Source: Desulforamulus ferrireducens
GTDB taxonomy: Bacteria; Bacillota; Desulfotomaculia; Desulfotomaculales; Desulfotomaculaceae
Assembly (NCBI RefSeq): GCF_002005145.1
Contig: NZ_CP019698.1
Span: forward strand, 2,480,001-2,544,000
DNA: 64,000 nt
Reading direction: 5' to 3'
A program made the translations under genes and the position numbers. The notes beneath the pieces are model-generated. The model ran no database searches. It saw only the letters and a program-made list of their open reading frames with translations, and was not told the origin of the DNA. Positions 1-8,388 of this stretch are shown here, piece by piece; the first letter of the stretch is position 1; every line of letters starts with the position of its first letter.

Positions 1-165
1 GACTCCATGGACATTTTCATACTCCGGGGTACCTGCGTCACCACGGGTAATAAGATGGATTTCATCCCCCTGTTGCGCCATTGCCCTGGTGAGGTCATAC
101 ACATGGGAAGCAAGTCCACCCACACTGACAGGTGGATATTCCCAGGAAAAAACAATTACCCGCAA
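1..165 (-). CDS. Glycosyltransferase (GT4/GT5-like), N-terminus only
   Basis: Partial gene: 55 in-frame codons without a stop run off the left edge. It starts at TTG (163-165), with a GGGGGTG ribosome-binding site about 10 bases upstream. The translated start is a hydrophobic strand followed by SWEYPP and a GGLASHVYDL motif, the classic N-terminal nucleotide-sugar glycosyltransferase fold (glycogen synthase and GT4 enzymes have WEYPP...GGL...H at this point). The predicted role is transfer of a sugar from a nucleotide donor, possibly alpha-glucan (glycogen) synthesis, since the next gene upstream is a starch-binding module. The C-terminal domain that would separate GT4 from GT5 lies outside the window, so the substrate is not known. 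Confidence 0.8.
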   Translation of the reverse strand, partial: MRVIVFSWEYPPVSVGGLASHVYDLTRAMAQQGDEIHLITRGDAGTPEYENVHGV

Positions 166-261
166 ATTTATAGCACCCCCTTTCAAAACTATTTAATGCG
201 TAGTCTTGGCTAGTATTTACCAATTCTTTGGTTTTTATAAAAAAAAGAGGCCTGTTGCGTA

Positions 262-300
262 TTGGCTGTCGGCCATCAGCCAAAAGCCAATGGCCAAAAA
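262..300. repeat. GGC/GCC-rich short intergenic repeat, copy 1
   Basis: A short stretch with repeated GGCTGTCGGCCATCAGCC / GCCAATGGCC words and a terminal A-run. Related words occur in three other gaps of the window (about 9882-9939, 31381-31419 and 41924-41962). It lies between the CBM protein stop and the glycosyltransferase start. The GGC...GCC words can fold into short hairpins. Confidence 0.5.
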
Positions 301-350
301 ACAGAAATGCCGCAAAACCGTAGTTCTGCGACACTCCTGGCAGGATAAAA

Positions 351-737
351 TTAGTGTCTGGGCGTACCGTTATGAACCTGGAAGCTCCAGTTTTGGCCGT
401 TGTTGTTATCCCAATTATTGGCATTATCATGAAAACAGAAATTAAACTGGGTGTGCATATCAGGCATGGTCACGGATTTGACAAAACCGAAACCGGTCTT
501 GGCCATGCGAGTATCCTGTACGGCCTGCCATTGCTGGCTGTCACCAAAACCACAGTGTAAATATATCTCCTGGGCACCGCTGTTGGCCAATAAACCATTA
601 TAAAAGACTACCACATCCTCTCCGGCAGTTATGGGTGTTGGATCAACCACCACACCGCCGGGGAACTGTGCATCATGCATTTCTTTTAAACGATAGGCTC
701 CCAAAGTTGGTTCACCAAAATTTGTTCTATTAGACAT
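351..737 (-). CDS. Starch-binding CBM25/CBM53-like protein
   Basis: A small protein of 128 residues that appears to be one carbohydrate-binding module and nothing else. Residues about 42-120 carry the CBM25/53 pattern: a VVVFYNG strand, IYLHCGFGD, a W near the middle, then FNFCFHD and WDNNNGQNWSF near the end. The aromatic residues and WDNN loop are the parts that contact alpha-glucans in this family. No signal peptide or catalytic domain is visible, so it may bind intracellular glycogen. The start ATG at 735-737 is chosen because AAAGGAGGT lies just upstream; a longer start exists but has no such site. It is followed by the glycosyltransferase at the left edge. Family assignment is by motif reading; the cellular role is inference. 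Confidence 0.72.
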   Translation of the reverse strand: MSNRTNFGEPTLGAYRLKEMHDAQFPGGVVVDPTPITAGEDVVVFYNGLLANSGAQEIYLHCGFGDSQQWQAVQDTRMAKTGFGFVKSVTMPDMHTQFNFCFHDNANNWDNNNGQNWSFQVHNGTPRH

Positions 738-829
738 CAAAGCACCTCCTTTTAGCAATTAGAGTTCATAGTTATTATCTGATACTATTCCCTTCTTTAT
801 AGGAGGTAAATATTAAGGGTTTATATAAG

Positions 830-854
830 AAAAAGCCACCTGTGGGTGACTTTT
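830..854 (-). terminator. Rho-independent terminator after the isocitrate dehydrogenase-type gene
   Basis: On the minus strand AAAAGTCACC, a CACA loop and GGTGGCTTTT form a stem with one G-T pair, followed by more T residues. It lies 46 bases after the last gene of the four-gene carboxylic-acid operon. Confidence 0.75.
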
Positions 855-899
855 CATAGTTTTGGTAAAATTTTCAATTGGCCTGACTGTTTATGTTCT

Positions 900-1904
900 C
901 TAGCTGTCCCCTAATTTTTCCACAATGGCTGCTGCCATATCCGTGGTTGTGGCCTTGCCACCCAGGTCAAAGGTGAGATGTTTTCCTTCCGCCAACACTG
1001 CTTCCACCGCTGCCTCAATTCTCTTGGCCGCAGCCTGTTCACCTAAATGCCGCAGCATCAACACCCCGGATAGGATGATAGCCAGGGGATTGGCTTGATT
1101 TTGTCCGGCCAACTGGGGTGCACTGCCGTGAACAGCTTCAAAGACAGCATAATTTAGACCTATGTTAGCTCCCGGCGCAACACCTAACCCTCCCACCAAA
1201 CCGGCACAGAGGTCGGAAACGATATCACCATAAAGGTTGGGTAGCACCAGCACATCATAATTTTCCGGTTCCTGCACCAGCTTCATACACATGGCATCTA
1301 CGATTACCTCTTCATAGGTGATATTAGGATACTGCTCCGCCACGCTGCGCACACTTTCCAAAAACAAGCCATCAGAAAGCTTCATAATGTTAGCCTTGTG
1401 CACCGCCGTAACCTTGTGCCTACCCTGCTGGACAGCGGTGTTAAAAGCAAACCGGGCAATGCGCTCGGAGGCTTCCCGGGTAATAATTTTAATACTTTCC
1501 GCAGCATCCTTGCCTACCCGGTGTTCCACTCCGGCATATAAATCCTCGGTATTTTCTCTAACCACCAACAAGTCCACATTCTCATAGCGACTGGCAATAT
1601 TGGGAATATTGCGGGCCGGCCGTAGGTTAGCATAAAGATCCAGTTCCTGCCGGAGGGTGACATTGACACTGCGGAAGCCCTTACCCACCGGGGTGGTAAC
1701 GGGGCCTTTCAGGGCCACTTTGTTACGGCGGATGGAATCCAGCACATAATCCGGCAGGGGAGTCCCATAGCTAGGTATGAGATCGGCCCCGGCCTCCACC
1801 ACTTCCCACTGAATGGCCACTCCCGAGGCATCAATCACCTGTCTGGCAGCAGCGGTAATCTCCGGCCCAATGCCATCCCCGGGGATTAGTGTAACCTGAT
1901 GCAT
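900..1904 (-). CDS. NAD-dependent isocitrate/isopropylmalate-type dehydrogenase
   Basis: Beta-decarboxylating dehydrogenase of 334 residues. It carries the N-terminal [10 protein letters not shown] motif, the [16 protein letters not shown] segment, [14 protein letters not shown], and the DAMCMKL and [11 protein letters not shown] metal/substrate sites. The region before the [12 protein letters not shown] arginines reads [15 protein letters not shown]. This is the NAD-isocitrate dehydrogenase/homoisocitrate dehydrogenase pattern and not that of LeuB, so isocitrate to 2-oxoglutarate is the preferred reaction. Fourth gene of the operon, 12 bases after the small dehydratase subunit, and followed by a terminator. 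GTG (1913) and ATG (1907) are in frame, but ATG at 1902-1904 has the best spacing from GGGGGTG. Leucine synthesis remains a possible alternative. Confidence 0.78.
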   Translation of the reverse strand: MHQVTLIPGDGIGPEITAAARQVIDASGVAIQWEVVEAGADLIPSYGTPLPDYVLDSIRRNKVALKGPVTTPVGKGFRSVNVTLRQELDLYANLRPARNIPNIASRYENVDLLVVRENTEDLYAGVEHRVGKDAAESIKIITREASERIARFAFNTAVQQGRHKVTAVHKANIMKLSDGLFLESVRSVAEQYPNITYEEVIVDAMCMKLVQEPENYDVLVLPNLYGDIVSDLCAGLVGGLGVAPGANIGLNYAVFEAVHGSAPQLAGQNQANPLAIILSGVLMLRHLGEQAAAKRIEAAVEAVLAEGKHLTFDLGGKATTTDMAAAIVEKLGDS

Positions 1905-1916
1905 CATGCCCACCCC

Positions 1917-2417
1917 CTAGTCAAAATTAAAACCACCGTACTTACGGAAGTGGGGTGCCAATCCACCATCATTGAGAATTTTAATCATCACCTGTGGTAA
2001 GGGTTTTACGGCGATTTCCATATCCTTAGTACGATTAATAATAATACCTTGGGACAAATCGATATCCAGTACATCACCGGCATCAATTAAATCAGTATCA
2101 CATTCCACCACCGGCAGGCCGGTATTAATGGCGTTGCGGTAAAAAATGCGGGCAAAGGATTTAGCCAATACCGCACCAATTTTGGCATGCTTGATTGCCA
2201 AGGGAGCCTGTTCCCGGGAGGAACCACAACCGAAATTAGTGCCCGCCACGATAAAATCCCCCGGGGTTACCTTGCTGTAAAAATCCGGATCCAGATCTTC
2301 CATGACGTGTTTGGCCAACTCGTTCATGTCCAGGGTCTTAAATTTATACTTACCAGAAATAATATAATCGGTGTTCACATCATTGCCAAATTTATGGCAC
2401 TTTCCTTGAAATCTCAT
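1917..2417 (-). CDS. leuD: Aconitase-family (LeuD-like) small subunit
   Basis: Swivel-domain subunit of the isopropylmalate isomerase/homoaconitase group, 166 residues. Visible motifs are the N-terminal FGNDVNTDYII strand, GTNFGCGSSREQAP (active-site serine/arginine loop) and AKSFARIFYRNAINTGLP. The segment after NTDYIISG reads KYKFKTLD; in true LeuD proteins and in methanogen homoaconitases this loop usually holds YL-type sequences that set substrate choice. Specificity is therefore open: isopropylmalate, citrate/isocitrate or homocitrate are all possible. It pairs with the large subunit encoded just upstream (8-base gap) and precedes the dehydrogenase. The leuD symbol reflects family only. 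Confidence 0.8.
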   Translation of the reverse strand: MRFQGKCHKFGNDVNTDYIISGKYKFKTLDMNELAKHVMEDLDPDFYSKVTPGDFIVAGTNFGCGSSREQAPLAIKHAKIGAVLAKSFARIFYRNAINTGLPVVECDTDLIDAGDVLDIDLSQGIIINRTKDMEIAVKPLPQVMIKILNDGGLAPHFRKYGGFNFD

Positions 2418-2425
2418 GGCCTCAC

Positions 2426-3682
2426 CTACTTTACAAATTCTCTCGGGTCGGTAATTACGCCGGTTAGGGCAGAGGCTGCCACCGTGGCCGGGGAAGCCAG
2501 ATAAATTTCAGCATTACTATTACCCATACGCCCCTTAAAATTACGGTTAGCAGTGGAAATGACCGTTTCATTATCAGAAGGAACACCATTGTGGGTTCCT
2601 ACGCAGGGACCACAGCCCGGTGTAACTACCGCAGCACCTGCCTCTACTAAACGTTGGATAACTCCTTCGTTCATAGCATCCAGGTAAACCTTGCGGGAGG
2701 CCGGCGCCACAATGAGCCTGACATCGGGATGCACCCTATTACCCGTCAGGATAGAGGCAGCAATCCTTAGATCTTCTAAACGGCCGTTGGTGCATGTTCC
2801 AATAAAGGCCTGCTGGATGGGTGTTCCTGCCACCTCAGTCAGGGGTGACACATTATCCACCCGGTGCGGTTTGGCCACCTGAGGTGCCAACTGAGACACA
2901 TCAAAGTTCAGCACCTTATGATAGCGAGCGTCTGCATCAGCAGAGACAGCTGTAAATTCTTTATCGGTGAATTGTCTCAGCCAGGCAAAGGTTTTTTCAT
3001 CAGCTTCCATCAAGCCGGCCTTGGCCCCCATTTCAATGGCCATATTGGCAATGGTAAAACGACCTTCCATGGAAAGAGCTGCTATGGCCTCGCCAGTATA
3101 CTCGGCAGCCATGTAGGTGCAGCCATCGGCGGTGACTTGACCTATGAGATAGAGGATTAAATCCTTGGCATAAACCCCCTTGGGCAAAACACCGTTACAA
3201 ACAAACTTAATGGTTTCCGGTACCCTAAACCACATTTTCCCTGACACCAAGCCACCGGCTAGGTCTGTGGAGCCCACTCCGGTGGAAAAGGCATTGAGGG
3301 CACCATAGGTGCAGGTATGGCTGTCAGCACCAATCACCAGACTGCCAGGCCCCACCTGACCGCTCTCGGGTATGAGTTGGTGACAAACCCCCTCACCAAT
3401 ATCATATATTTTGCAACCCTTTTGCCTAGCAAAGTTACGCATAATGGTGTGTAGAGCAGAAACACCTTCCAGGGGACTGGGGGAACTATGATCAATGACC
3501 AGCGCAACCTTCTCCGGATTAAATAACTCTTTTCCTTCCATGTTTTCAAAGGCACGAATGGCCAAAGGCGAGGTGCCGTCTTGTCCCATAACAAAGTCAA
3601 CATCTGCCACCACAATATCATTGGCGTGACAATCCTGGCCGCTATGGGAGGAGAGAATTTTTTCAATAATGGTCTTGCCCAA
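2426..3682 (-). CDS. leuC: Aconitase-family (LeuC-like) large subunit
   Basis: Iron-sulfur hydro-lyase large subunit of the short two-subunit type, 418 residues. The three cluster cysteines are visible in GADSHTCTYGA (nearby loop), FIGTCTNGR and PGCGPCVGTH. It would isomerise a 2- or 3-hydroxy acid through a dehydrated intermediate, with the small subunit completing the active site. The start TTG at 3680-3682 is preferred: GAGGG lies 6 bases before it, it begins LGKTIIEKIL like the family, and it leaves one base after the upstream stop. A longer reading from 3736 would overlap the upstream gene by 53 bases. In this operon it may act as an aconitase (citrate to isocitrate) or as isopropylmalate isomerase; the sequence does not decide. 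Confidence 0.82.
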   Translation of the reverse strand: MGKTIIEKILSSHSGQDCHANDIVVADVDFVMGQDGTSPLAIRAFENMEGKELFNPEKVALVIDHSSPSPLEGVSALHTIMRNFARQKGCKIYDIGEGVCHQLIPESGQVGPGSLVIGADSHTCTYGALNAFSTGVGSTDLAGGLVSGKMWFRVPETIKFVCNGVLPKGVYAKDLILYLIGQVTADGCTYMAAEYTGEAIAALSMEGRFTIANMAIEMGAKAGLMEADEKTFAWLRQFTDKEFTAVSADADARYHKVLNFDVSQLAPQVAKPHRVDNVSPLTEVAGTPIQQAFIGTCTNGRLEDLRIAASILTGNRVHPDVRLIVAPASRKVYLDAMNEGVIQRLVEAGAAVVTPGCGPCVGTHNGVPSDNETVISTANRNFKGRMGNSNAEIYLASPATVAASALTGVITDPREFVK

Positions 3683-3683
3683 A

Positions 3684-4817
3684 TTAATCCCTCTTTCCAA
3701 AATGGTCTTCATAGATATAAACCAATTCTTTGTCAAACAAAGAACGTTTTAGGGAAACCGCGGCTGAACGAATCTTAGGTAACAGCTCTTCTGCTTCTTC
3801 TTTGGATAAATCAATGCCGTACTCAGCGAATTTCATGCGCAGGGAGGCTGAACCGGAGTGTTTGCCAATAACAATTTGCCGCTCCAAGCCCACCTCTTCC
3901 GGCTGAAAGGCTTCGTAGGTTTTTGGATTTTTAATAGCTCCATCGGCATGGATACCTGACTCATGGGCAAACATATTGGAACCAACGATGGCTTTACTAA
4001 CATGCAGTTCCCGTCCGGAAGCACGGGCCACATACTCGGCAACCTCCCGGAACATCTCGGTCTTGAAATTAAGATCGATATCATAGAGGTGTTTTAAGGC
4101 CATTACTACTTCCTCCAGGGGAGAGTTACCGGCCCGTTCACCCAGACCCATAATGGTAACCCCTACCCAATTGGCCCCGGCCTTAACACCGGCCATGGCA
4201 TTGGCAGTGGCCATGCCAAAGTCGTTGTGCGTATGCATTTCAACCTCAATATCCACAGCTTCTTTTAGTGCCTTAATTTTTTCATAGGTGGTAAAGGGCT
4301 CCAGAATACCAACTGTGTCGCAGTAACGCAGGCGGTCGGCACCAGCCTGTTTAGCAGCCTTGGCAAACTCAATTAAAAAGTCCATATCACTGCGGGAAGC
4401 ATCTTCGGCATTGACAGAAACATAAACACCTTCTTTTTTAGCAAACTCAGTGGCCCGCACCATGTGTTCCAGAACCCACTCACGGGTGGTTCTCAGCTTA
4501 TGTTTAATGTGAATATCCGAGGTGGAAATGGAAATAGCCAATGCATCCACCCCACAGGACAAAGAGGTTTCAATATCTTTAATCACTGGGCGGTTCCAAC
4601 CCATGATACTGGCTCTTAGCCCCAAACCGCAGATTTGTTTAATGGCCTCCAGTTCATCGCCGCCCATGACAGGAATACCCGCTTCTATTTGATCTACGCC
4701 CATTTCATCTAAAAATTTAGCAATCCTGATCTTTTCACGGTTGGCAAAAACCACTCCCGCGGTCTGCTCACCATCTCTCAGGGTTGTATCAACGATCCAA
4801 ATTTTTCTTTTCTCCAT
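3684..4817 (-). CDS. NifV-like homocitrate/Re-citrate/isopropylmalate synthase
   Basis: DRE-TIM metallolyase of 377 residues that condenses acetyl-CoA with a 2-oxo acid. IVDTTLRDGEQ at the N-terminus is the metal/acid-base motif, HTHNDFGMATANA supplies the metal-binding histidines, and GLGERAGNSPLEEV and ESGIHADG follow. The TAGVVF sequence after DGEQ and the length are typical of NifV-type homocitrate synthases; there is no C-terminal LeuA regulatory domain. No nitrogenase gene is in view, and the partners are an aconitase-type dehydratase and an IDH-type dehydrogenase. A stereospecific (Re) citrate synthase, known in Clostridium kluyveri to belong to this family, is therefore a real possibility. 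First gene of its operon, with AGGTG upstream of ATG. Confidence 0.75.
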   Translation of the reverse strand: MEKRKIWIVDTTLRDGEQTAGVVFANREKIRIAKFLDEMGVDQIEAGIPVMGGDELEAIKQICGLGLRASIMGWNRPVIKDIETSLSCGVDALAISISTSDIHIKHKLRTTREWVLEHMVRATEFAKKEGVYVSVNAEDASRSDMDFLIEFAKAAKQAGADRLRYCDTVGILEPFTTYEKIKALKEAVDIEVEMHTHNDFGMATANAMAGVKAGANWVGVTIMGLGERAGNSPLEEVVMALKHLYDIDLNFKTEMFREVAEYVARASGRELHVSKAIVGSNMFAHESGIHADGAIKNPKTYEAFQPEEVGLERQIVIGKHSGSASLRMKFAEYGIDLSKEEAEELLPKIRSAAVSLKRSLFDKELVYIYEDHFGKRD

Positions 4818-4872
4818 GATGACACCTCCAAATCAATAACTTAAAGGATATGTTACCATAAGAAGTAAGTAT

Positions 4873-4884
4873 AGGCATATGCCT
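4873..4884. promoter_or_regulatory. Perfect 12-bp palindrome in the operon leader (possible operator)
   Basis: AGGCATATGCCT is a perfect palindrome starting 9 bases downstream of the -10 element of the promoter at 4893-4920, and an offset AAGGCA/TGCCT word sits beside it. The position would suit a repressor site or leader hairpin. The regulator is not identified. Confidence 0.35.
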
Positions 4885-4892
4885 CTAAGGCA

Positions 4893-4920
4893 TTTATACT
4901 GTATACATCTCAACAGTCAA
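4893..4920 (-). promoter_or_regulatory. Sigma-A-type promoter of the NifV-like operon
   Basis: Minus-strand TTGACT (4915-4920), 16-base spacer, TATAAA (4893-4898). It lies about 75 bases upstream of the first gene of the four-gene operon. The remaining leader up to the lactate-permease terminator is AT-rich with no recognised riboswitch. Confidence 0.6.
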
Positions 4921-5045
4921 TTTTAAACGATTTTATCAAAATTTTTTACATTATCTTATTCTTCCTTCTCTTTTCATATTGTTAGTTCTGTATCATTAAC
5001 TAGACATAATTATTTGGACACTTTTTAGTTGTGTTTATATTCTTG

Positions 5046-5108
5046 TACAACCAATAGATAAAAATAACCCGGATTGGCAATCCGGGTTATTTTTATCTAT
5101 TGGTTGTA
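5046..5108 (-). terminator. 63-bp near-perfect palindrome, terminator of the lactate permease gene
   Basis: Thirty-one bases on each side of the central base 5077 are fully complementary. The core is a GC-rich ACCCGGATTG/CAATCCGGGT stem flanked by A-run/T-run tracts, so it can act as an intrinsic terminator. It begins only a few bases after the permease stop. The perfect pairing continues well beyond the terminator core into ACAACCAATAGAT. Confidence 0.85.
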
Positions 5109-5111
5109 ACC

Positions 5112-6722
5112 TTAGAACATAAAAGACATCACATAGGTCATCAGCGACAGCACCAATACCATGCCAATGCTGTGTTTCAAAGTATAGCGGAAGATTTCCG
5201 CTTCCCGACCTACCAAACCTGTGGAAGCAGCGGCTACCGCCAGGGATTGGGGTGAGATCATTTTGCCGGCCACCCCACCGGTGGCGTTGGCAGCTACGGT
5301 CAGGGTGGAACTCACACCAATTTGATCGGCGGTAATCTTTTGTAAATTACCAAACAGCGCACAGGAAGAGGTATCACTACCGGTGAGGAAGACACCTAAC
5401 CAGCCCAGGATGGGGGCAAAGAAGGGGAAGAAACCGCCTGTCTTGGCCGCAGCCAGTCCCAGGGTGGCACTCATACCTGAATAGTTGGCAATGTAAGCAA
5501 AGCCCAGCACACAGGCAATGGTAATTAAGGGGAAGGTTAAATCCCGCAGATTTTCAAAATAAGTTGACACCCACTGACTAAAACTCATGCCCACCAGGAA
5601 CATGGACAGCAAGGCGGCCAACAGAATACCTGTACCGGCAGCGGCCAACCAGTCAAAGGTGTAGACTGCCGCATAGGGTGTGGGTTCGGCCACGATGGGG
5701 GCAGCCTTCATAACTAAATTATCTAAGCCAGGCACCGGTATGGCAATATTGAAAGATTTTAAGGCATCTTTCACCGAGGGGATACCCCAGAGGGTGATAA
5801 AACCGGTTAGGGCAATAAAGGGGGACCAAGCTTTAAGGATCTGCCCACTGGTATAGTTCACCTTAGTATCAATGGTGGCTTTAGCTTCGTCGGCAAATCT
5901 GAATACCTTGGCCGGTTGCCAGACCTTAAGGAATAAGGCCAAAGCAACCAGGGATACTAACGAAGCAATGATGGCAGGTAGTTCTGGTCCCATAAAGGTT
6001 GCCGCAGCCCACATGGTGATACCGAAGGATAAACCGGATACCAGGATAGCCGGTAGCACTTCCATGACACCCTTGAAGCCTGCCATGGCAAAGACCACCC
6101 AGAAGGGAACTATCACAGCCAGGATACCCAGTTGCAAGCCAGCTACGGCGGCAATATCATTGGCAGCTAAACCGGTGGTTTTAGCCGCTGTGATTACTGG
6201 GATACCAATGGCACCAAAGGCCACGGGCGCGGTGTTGGCAATCATACAAAGACCCGCTGCATAGAGGGGTTTAAAGCCTAAGCCCACCAACAATGCCGCA
6301 GCAATGGCCACTGGCGTGCCAAAACCGGCGGCTGCTTCAATAAAGCCACTGAAGGAAAAGGCAATTAATAACACCTGTAAACGGCGGTCATCTGTTAAAG
6401 TTGTAATAGAGGAACGAATAATATCGAATTGCCCGGTTTTTACGGTAATCTTATAAAGGAAAACCGCATTAATGACAATCCAACCGATGGGCCAAAGTCC
6501 CGTGAGCGCACCGTAGACGGTAGAAGTAACGGCCATCCCCACAGGCATGCCATAGGCCACAACAGAAATAACCACGGCAATAAGCACCGTAGATAAGCCG
6601 GCAATGTGGCCCTTCATTTTCTTTACTGCCAAGGCCCAAAAAAAGAAAGCTATGGGTATAAGGGCTACTAGAGTAGAGATGAATAAACTGCCCAGTGGAT
6701 CATAATCTTGTGTCCAGATCAT
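5112..6722 (-). CDS. lctP: L-lactate permease
   Basis: Polytopic membrane protein of 536 residues with about a dozen hydrophobic segments, matching the LctP/LldP family (proton-linked lactate and glycolate uptake). Recognisable family stretches are FSGFIEAAAGFGTPVAI, IANTAPVAFGAIGIP, and near the end GSDTSSCALFGNLQ and ANATGGVAGKMISPQSLAVA. Length matches the family. Start ATG 6720-6722 with GGTGG upstream. It is a single-gene unit, with terminators on both sides. Lactate is a main electron donor of Desulfotomaculum-type sulfate reducers, which fits the proposed organism, but no lactate dehydrogenase lies beside it. Confidence 0.93.
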   Translation of the reverse strand: MIWTQDYDPLGSLFISTLVALIPIAFFFWALAVKKMKGHIAGLSTVLIAVVISVVAYGMPVGMAVTSTVYGALTGLWPIGWIVINAVFLYKITVKTGQFDIIRSSITTLTDDRRLQVLLIAFSFSGFIEAAAGFGTPVAIAAALLVGLGFKPLYAAGLCMIANTAPVAFGAIGIPVITAAKTTGLAANDIAAVAGLQLGILAVIVPFWVVFAMAGFKGVMEVLPAILVSGLSFGITMWAAATFMGPELPAIIASLVSLVALALFLKVWQPAKVFRFADEAKATIDTKVNYTSGQILKAWSPFIALTGFITLWGIPSVKDALKSFNIAIPVPGLDNLVMKAAPIVAEPTPYAAVYTFDWLAAAGTGILLAALLSMFLVGMSFSQWVSTYFENLRDLTFPLITIACVLGFAYIANYSGMSATLGLAAAKTGGFFPFFAPILGWLGVFLTGSDTSSCALFGNLQKITADQIGVSSTLTVAANATGGVAGKMISPQSLAVAAASTGLVGREAEIFRYTLKHSIGMVLVLSLMTYVMSFMF

Positions 6723-6891
6723 CGATGGCGTTCCACCTTTCTGTATTTATATGTAAGCTAAGTAATGCCAGGGTTTGTGTGTCACCTGCCTTTCCTTAGT
6801 TAAAAAATTGTTTATATACAAAATATTCTCTTTTTTATACCGGTCTCCTGCCGTCTTTGTGGCAAATTTTTGAATCTTGCCCCAAAATAAA

Positions 6892-6931
6892 AGGCGTTGC
6901 TTGATTCCGCCTAGGGAATTAAGCAACGCCT
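6892..6931 (-). terminator. Rho-independent terminator of gatB
   Basis: On the minus strand AGGCGTTGCTT and AAGCAACGCCT form an 11-bp perfect stem around a loop, followed by TTTATTTT. It starts 5 bases after the gatB stop. Confidence 0.9.
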
Positions 6932-6936
6932 GGTTA

Positions 6937-8376
6937 TTATTGAAGTTTTTCCCGGAGCAGTTTATTAACCATATCCGGATTAGCCTTTCCTTTGGTGGCT
7001 TTCATCACTTGCCCCACCAGGAAACCGATGGCTTTTTCCTTACCCGCCTTATAATCCTCGACGGATTTGGGATTTGCCGCAATTACCTCCTCTACCACCG
7101 AGGCAATGGCACCCTCGTCGGAGATTTGCACCAGACCCTTCTCCTGGACAATTGTCGCCGGATCTTTGCCGGAGGCAAACATTTCTTCAAAAACCACCTT
7201 GGCAATTTTCCCGCTGATGGTTCCCTGATCAATTAATTTGATGAGTTCTGCCAATTGTCGCGGCTTAATTTTGCAGGCAGTGATGTCAGTGCCGCTGAGG
7301 TTTAACAGGCGTGACATTTCGCCCATCATCCAGTTGCTAATGACCTTAGGTTTATCATAATAGCCAATGGTTTCTTCAAAGTAATCGGACATTTCCTTGG
7401 TTAAGGTTAGGATACCGGCATCGTACTCCGGTAAACCATATTGCTCCACATACCGTCTGCGCCGTTGGTCCGGCAACTCGGGCAGAGAATCCTTAATAAA
7501 TTCAATCCATTGTTGATCCAGCACCACAGGTACCAGATCCGGGTCCGGGAAGTAGCGGTAATCGTGCGCCTCTTCCTTACTGCGCATGGATACAGTAATG
7601 CCTTTATCCTCGTCCCAGGTACGGGTCTCCTGAATTATTTTGCCACCGGATTCCAGAACTTTAATTTGTCTTTCCATTTCATAGGCTGCTGCCCTTTGCA
7701 AAGCACGGAAGGAGTTAAGGTTTTTTATTTCAGTTTTGGTGCCAAATTCCTGTTGACCCTTGGGGCGAACGGAAATATTCACATCACAGCGCAGGCTGCC
7801 TTCCTCCATACGACAGTCGGAAACACCGGTGTATTGAATAATGGCCCTTAGCTTTTCTACATAAGCCCGAGCTTCTTCAGGGGAACGAATATCTGGTTCG
7901 GAAACTATTTCAATGAGAGGCATACCGCCACGGTTATAATCTACCAGGGAGTAAGGAGTGGTCATAATATTACCCTGATGCACCAGTTTACCGGCATCCT
8001 CCTCCATATGAATATGGTGAATGCCAATGCGCTTGGTCTGCCCTGCCACTTCTATTTCCACGTAGCCCCGACGGGCAATGGGTAGGTCGAACTGGGATAC
8101 CTGATAGTTTTTGGGCAAATCCGGGTAATAGTAGTTTTTCCGATCAAACTTGGAAAAGCCGGCTATCTCACAGTTGAGAGCCAAACCAGCTCTTACAGCA
8201 TATTCCACTACCTTTTTGTTTAGTACCGGCAAGGTACCTGGTAACCCCAAACATACCGGACAGGTATGGTGATTGGGCTCGCCCCCGAACGCAGTGGTGC
8301 AATTACAGAAGATTTTTGTATTGGTCTTTAACTCCACATGTACCTCAAGACCTATGACGGCTTCGTATTGTGTCAC
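6937..8376 (-). CDS. gatB: Asp-tRNA(Asn)/Glu-tRNA(Gln) amidotransferase subunit B
   Basis: Subunit B of the GatCAB complex, which amidates mischarged Glu-tRNA(Gln) (and Asp-tRNA(Asn)) using ammonia from GatA. Residues 1-290 form the kinase-like catalytic domain, with [26 protein letters not shown] zinc-type cysteines, and the [17 protein letters not shown] and RCDVNIS stretches. The C-terminal third (helical and YqeY domains, ending in [13 protein letters not shown]) binds tRNA. The start GTG at 8374-8376 has GGGGGTGG 5 bases upstream; an upstream GTG at 8385 lies inside that site and adds three residues. Last gene of gatC-gatA-gatB, 12 bases after gatA. Full family length. Confidence 0.96.
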   Translation of the reverse strand: MTQYEAVIGLEVHVELKTNTKIFCNCTTAFGGEPNHHTCPVCLGLPGTLPVLNKKVVEYAVRAGLALNCEIAGFSKFDRKNYYYPDLPKNYQVSQFDLPIARRGYVEIEVAGQTKRIGIHHIHMEEDAGKLVHQGNIMTTPYSLVDYNRGGMPLIEIVSEPDIRSPEEARAYVEKLRAIIQYTGVSDCRMEEGSLRCDVNISVRPKGQQEFGTKTEIKNLNSFRALQRAAAYEMERQIKVLESGGKIIQETRTWDEDKGITVSMRSKEEAHDYRYFPDPDLVPVVLDQQWIEFIKDSLPELPDQRRRRYVEQYGLPEYDAGILTLTKEMSDYFEETIGYYDKPKVISNWMMGEMSRLLNLSGTDITACKIKPRQLAELIKLIDQGTISGKIAKVVFEEMFASGKDPATIVQEKGLVQISDEGAIASVVEEVIAANPKSVEDYKAGKEKAIGFLVGQVMKATKGKANPDMVNKLLREKLQ

Positions 8377-8388
8377 TGGCGCCACCCC

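Noticed and set aside
7-213. Plus-strand open frame at the left edge
   Set aside because: It is antisense to the N-terminus of the glycosyltransferase, which has clear family motifs and a ribosome site; the plus frame has neither.
900-3682. Plain leucine operon leuCDB
   Set aside because: Kept only as alternative: the dehydrogenase and synthase motifs fit IDH and NifV better than LeuB and LeuA, and no other leucine or ilv gene is adjacent.
5872-6264. 130-codon plus-strand open frame inside the lactate permease gene
   Set aside because: Antisense shadow of a conserved membrane protein; no independent support.
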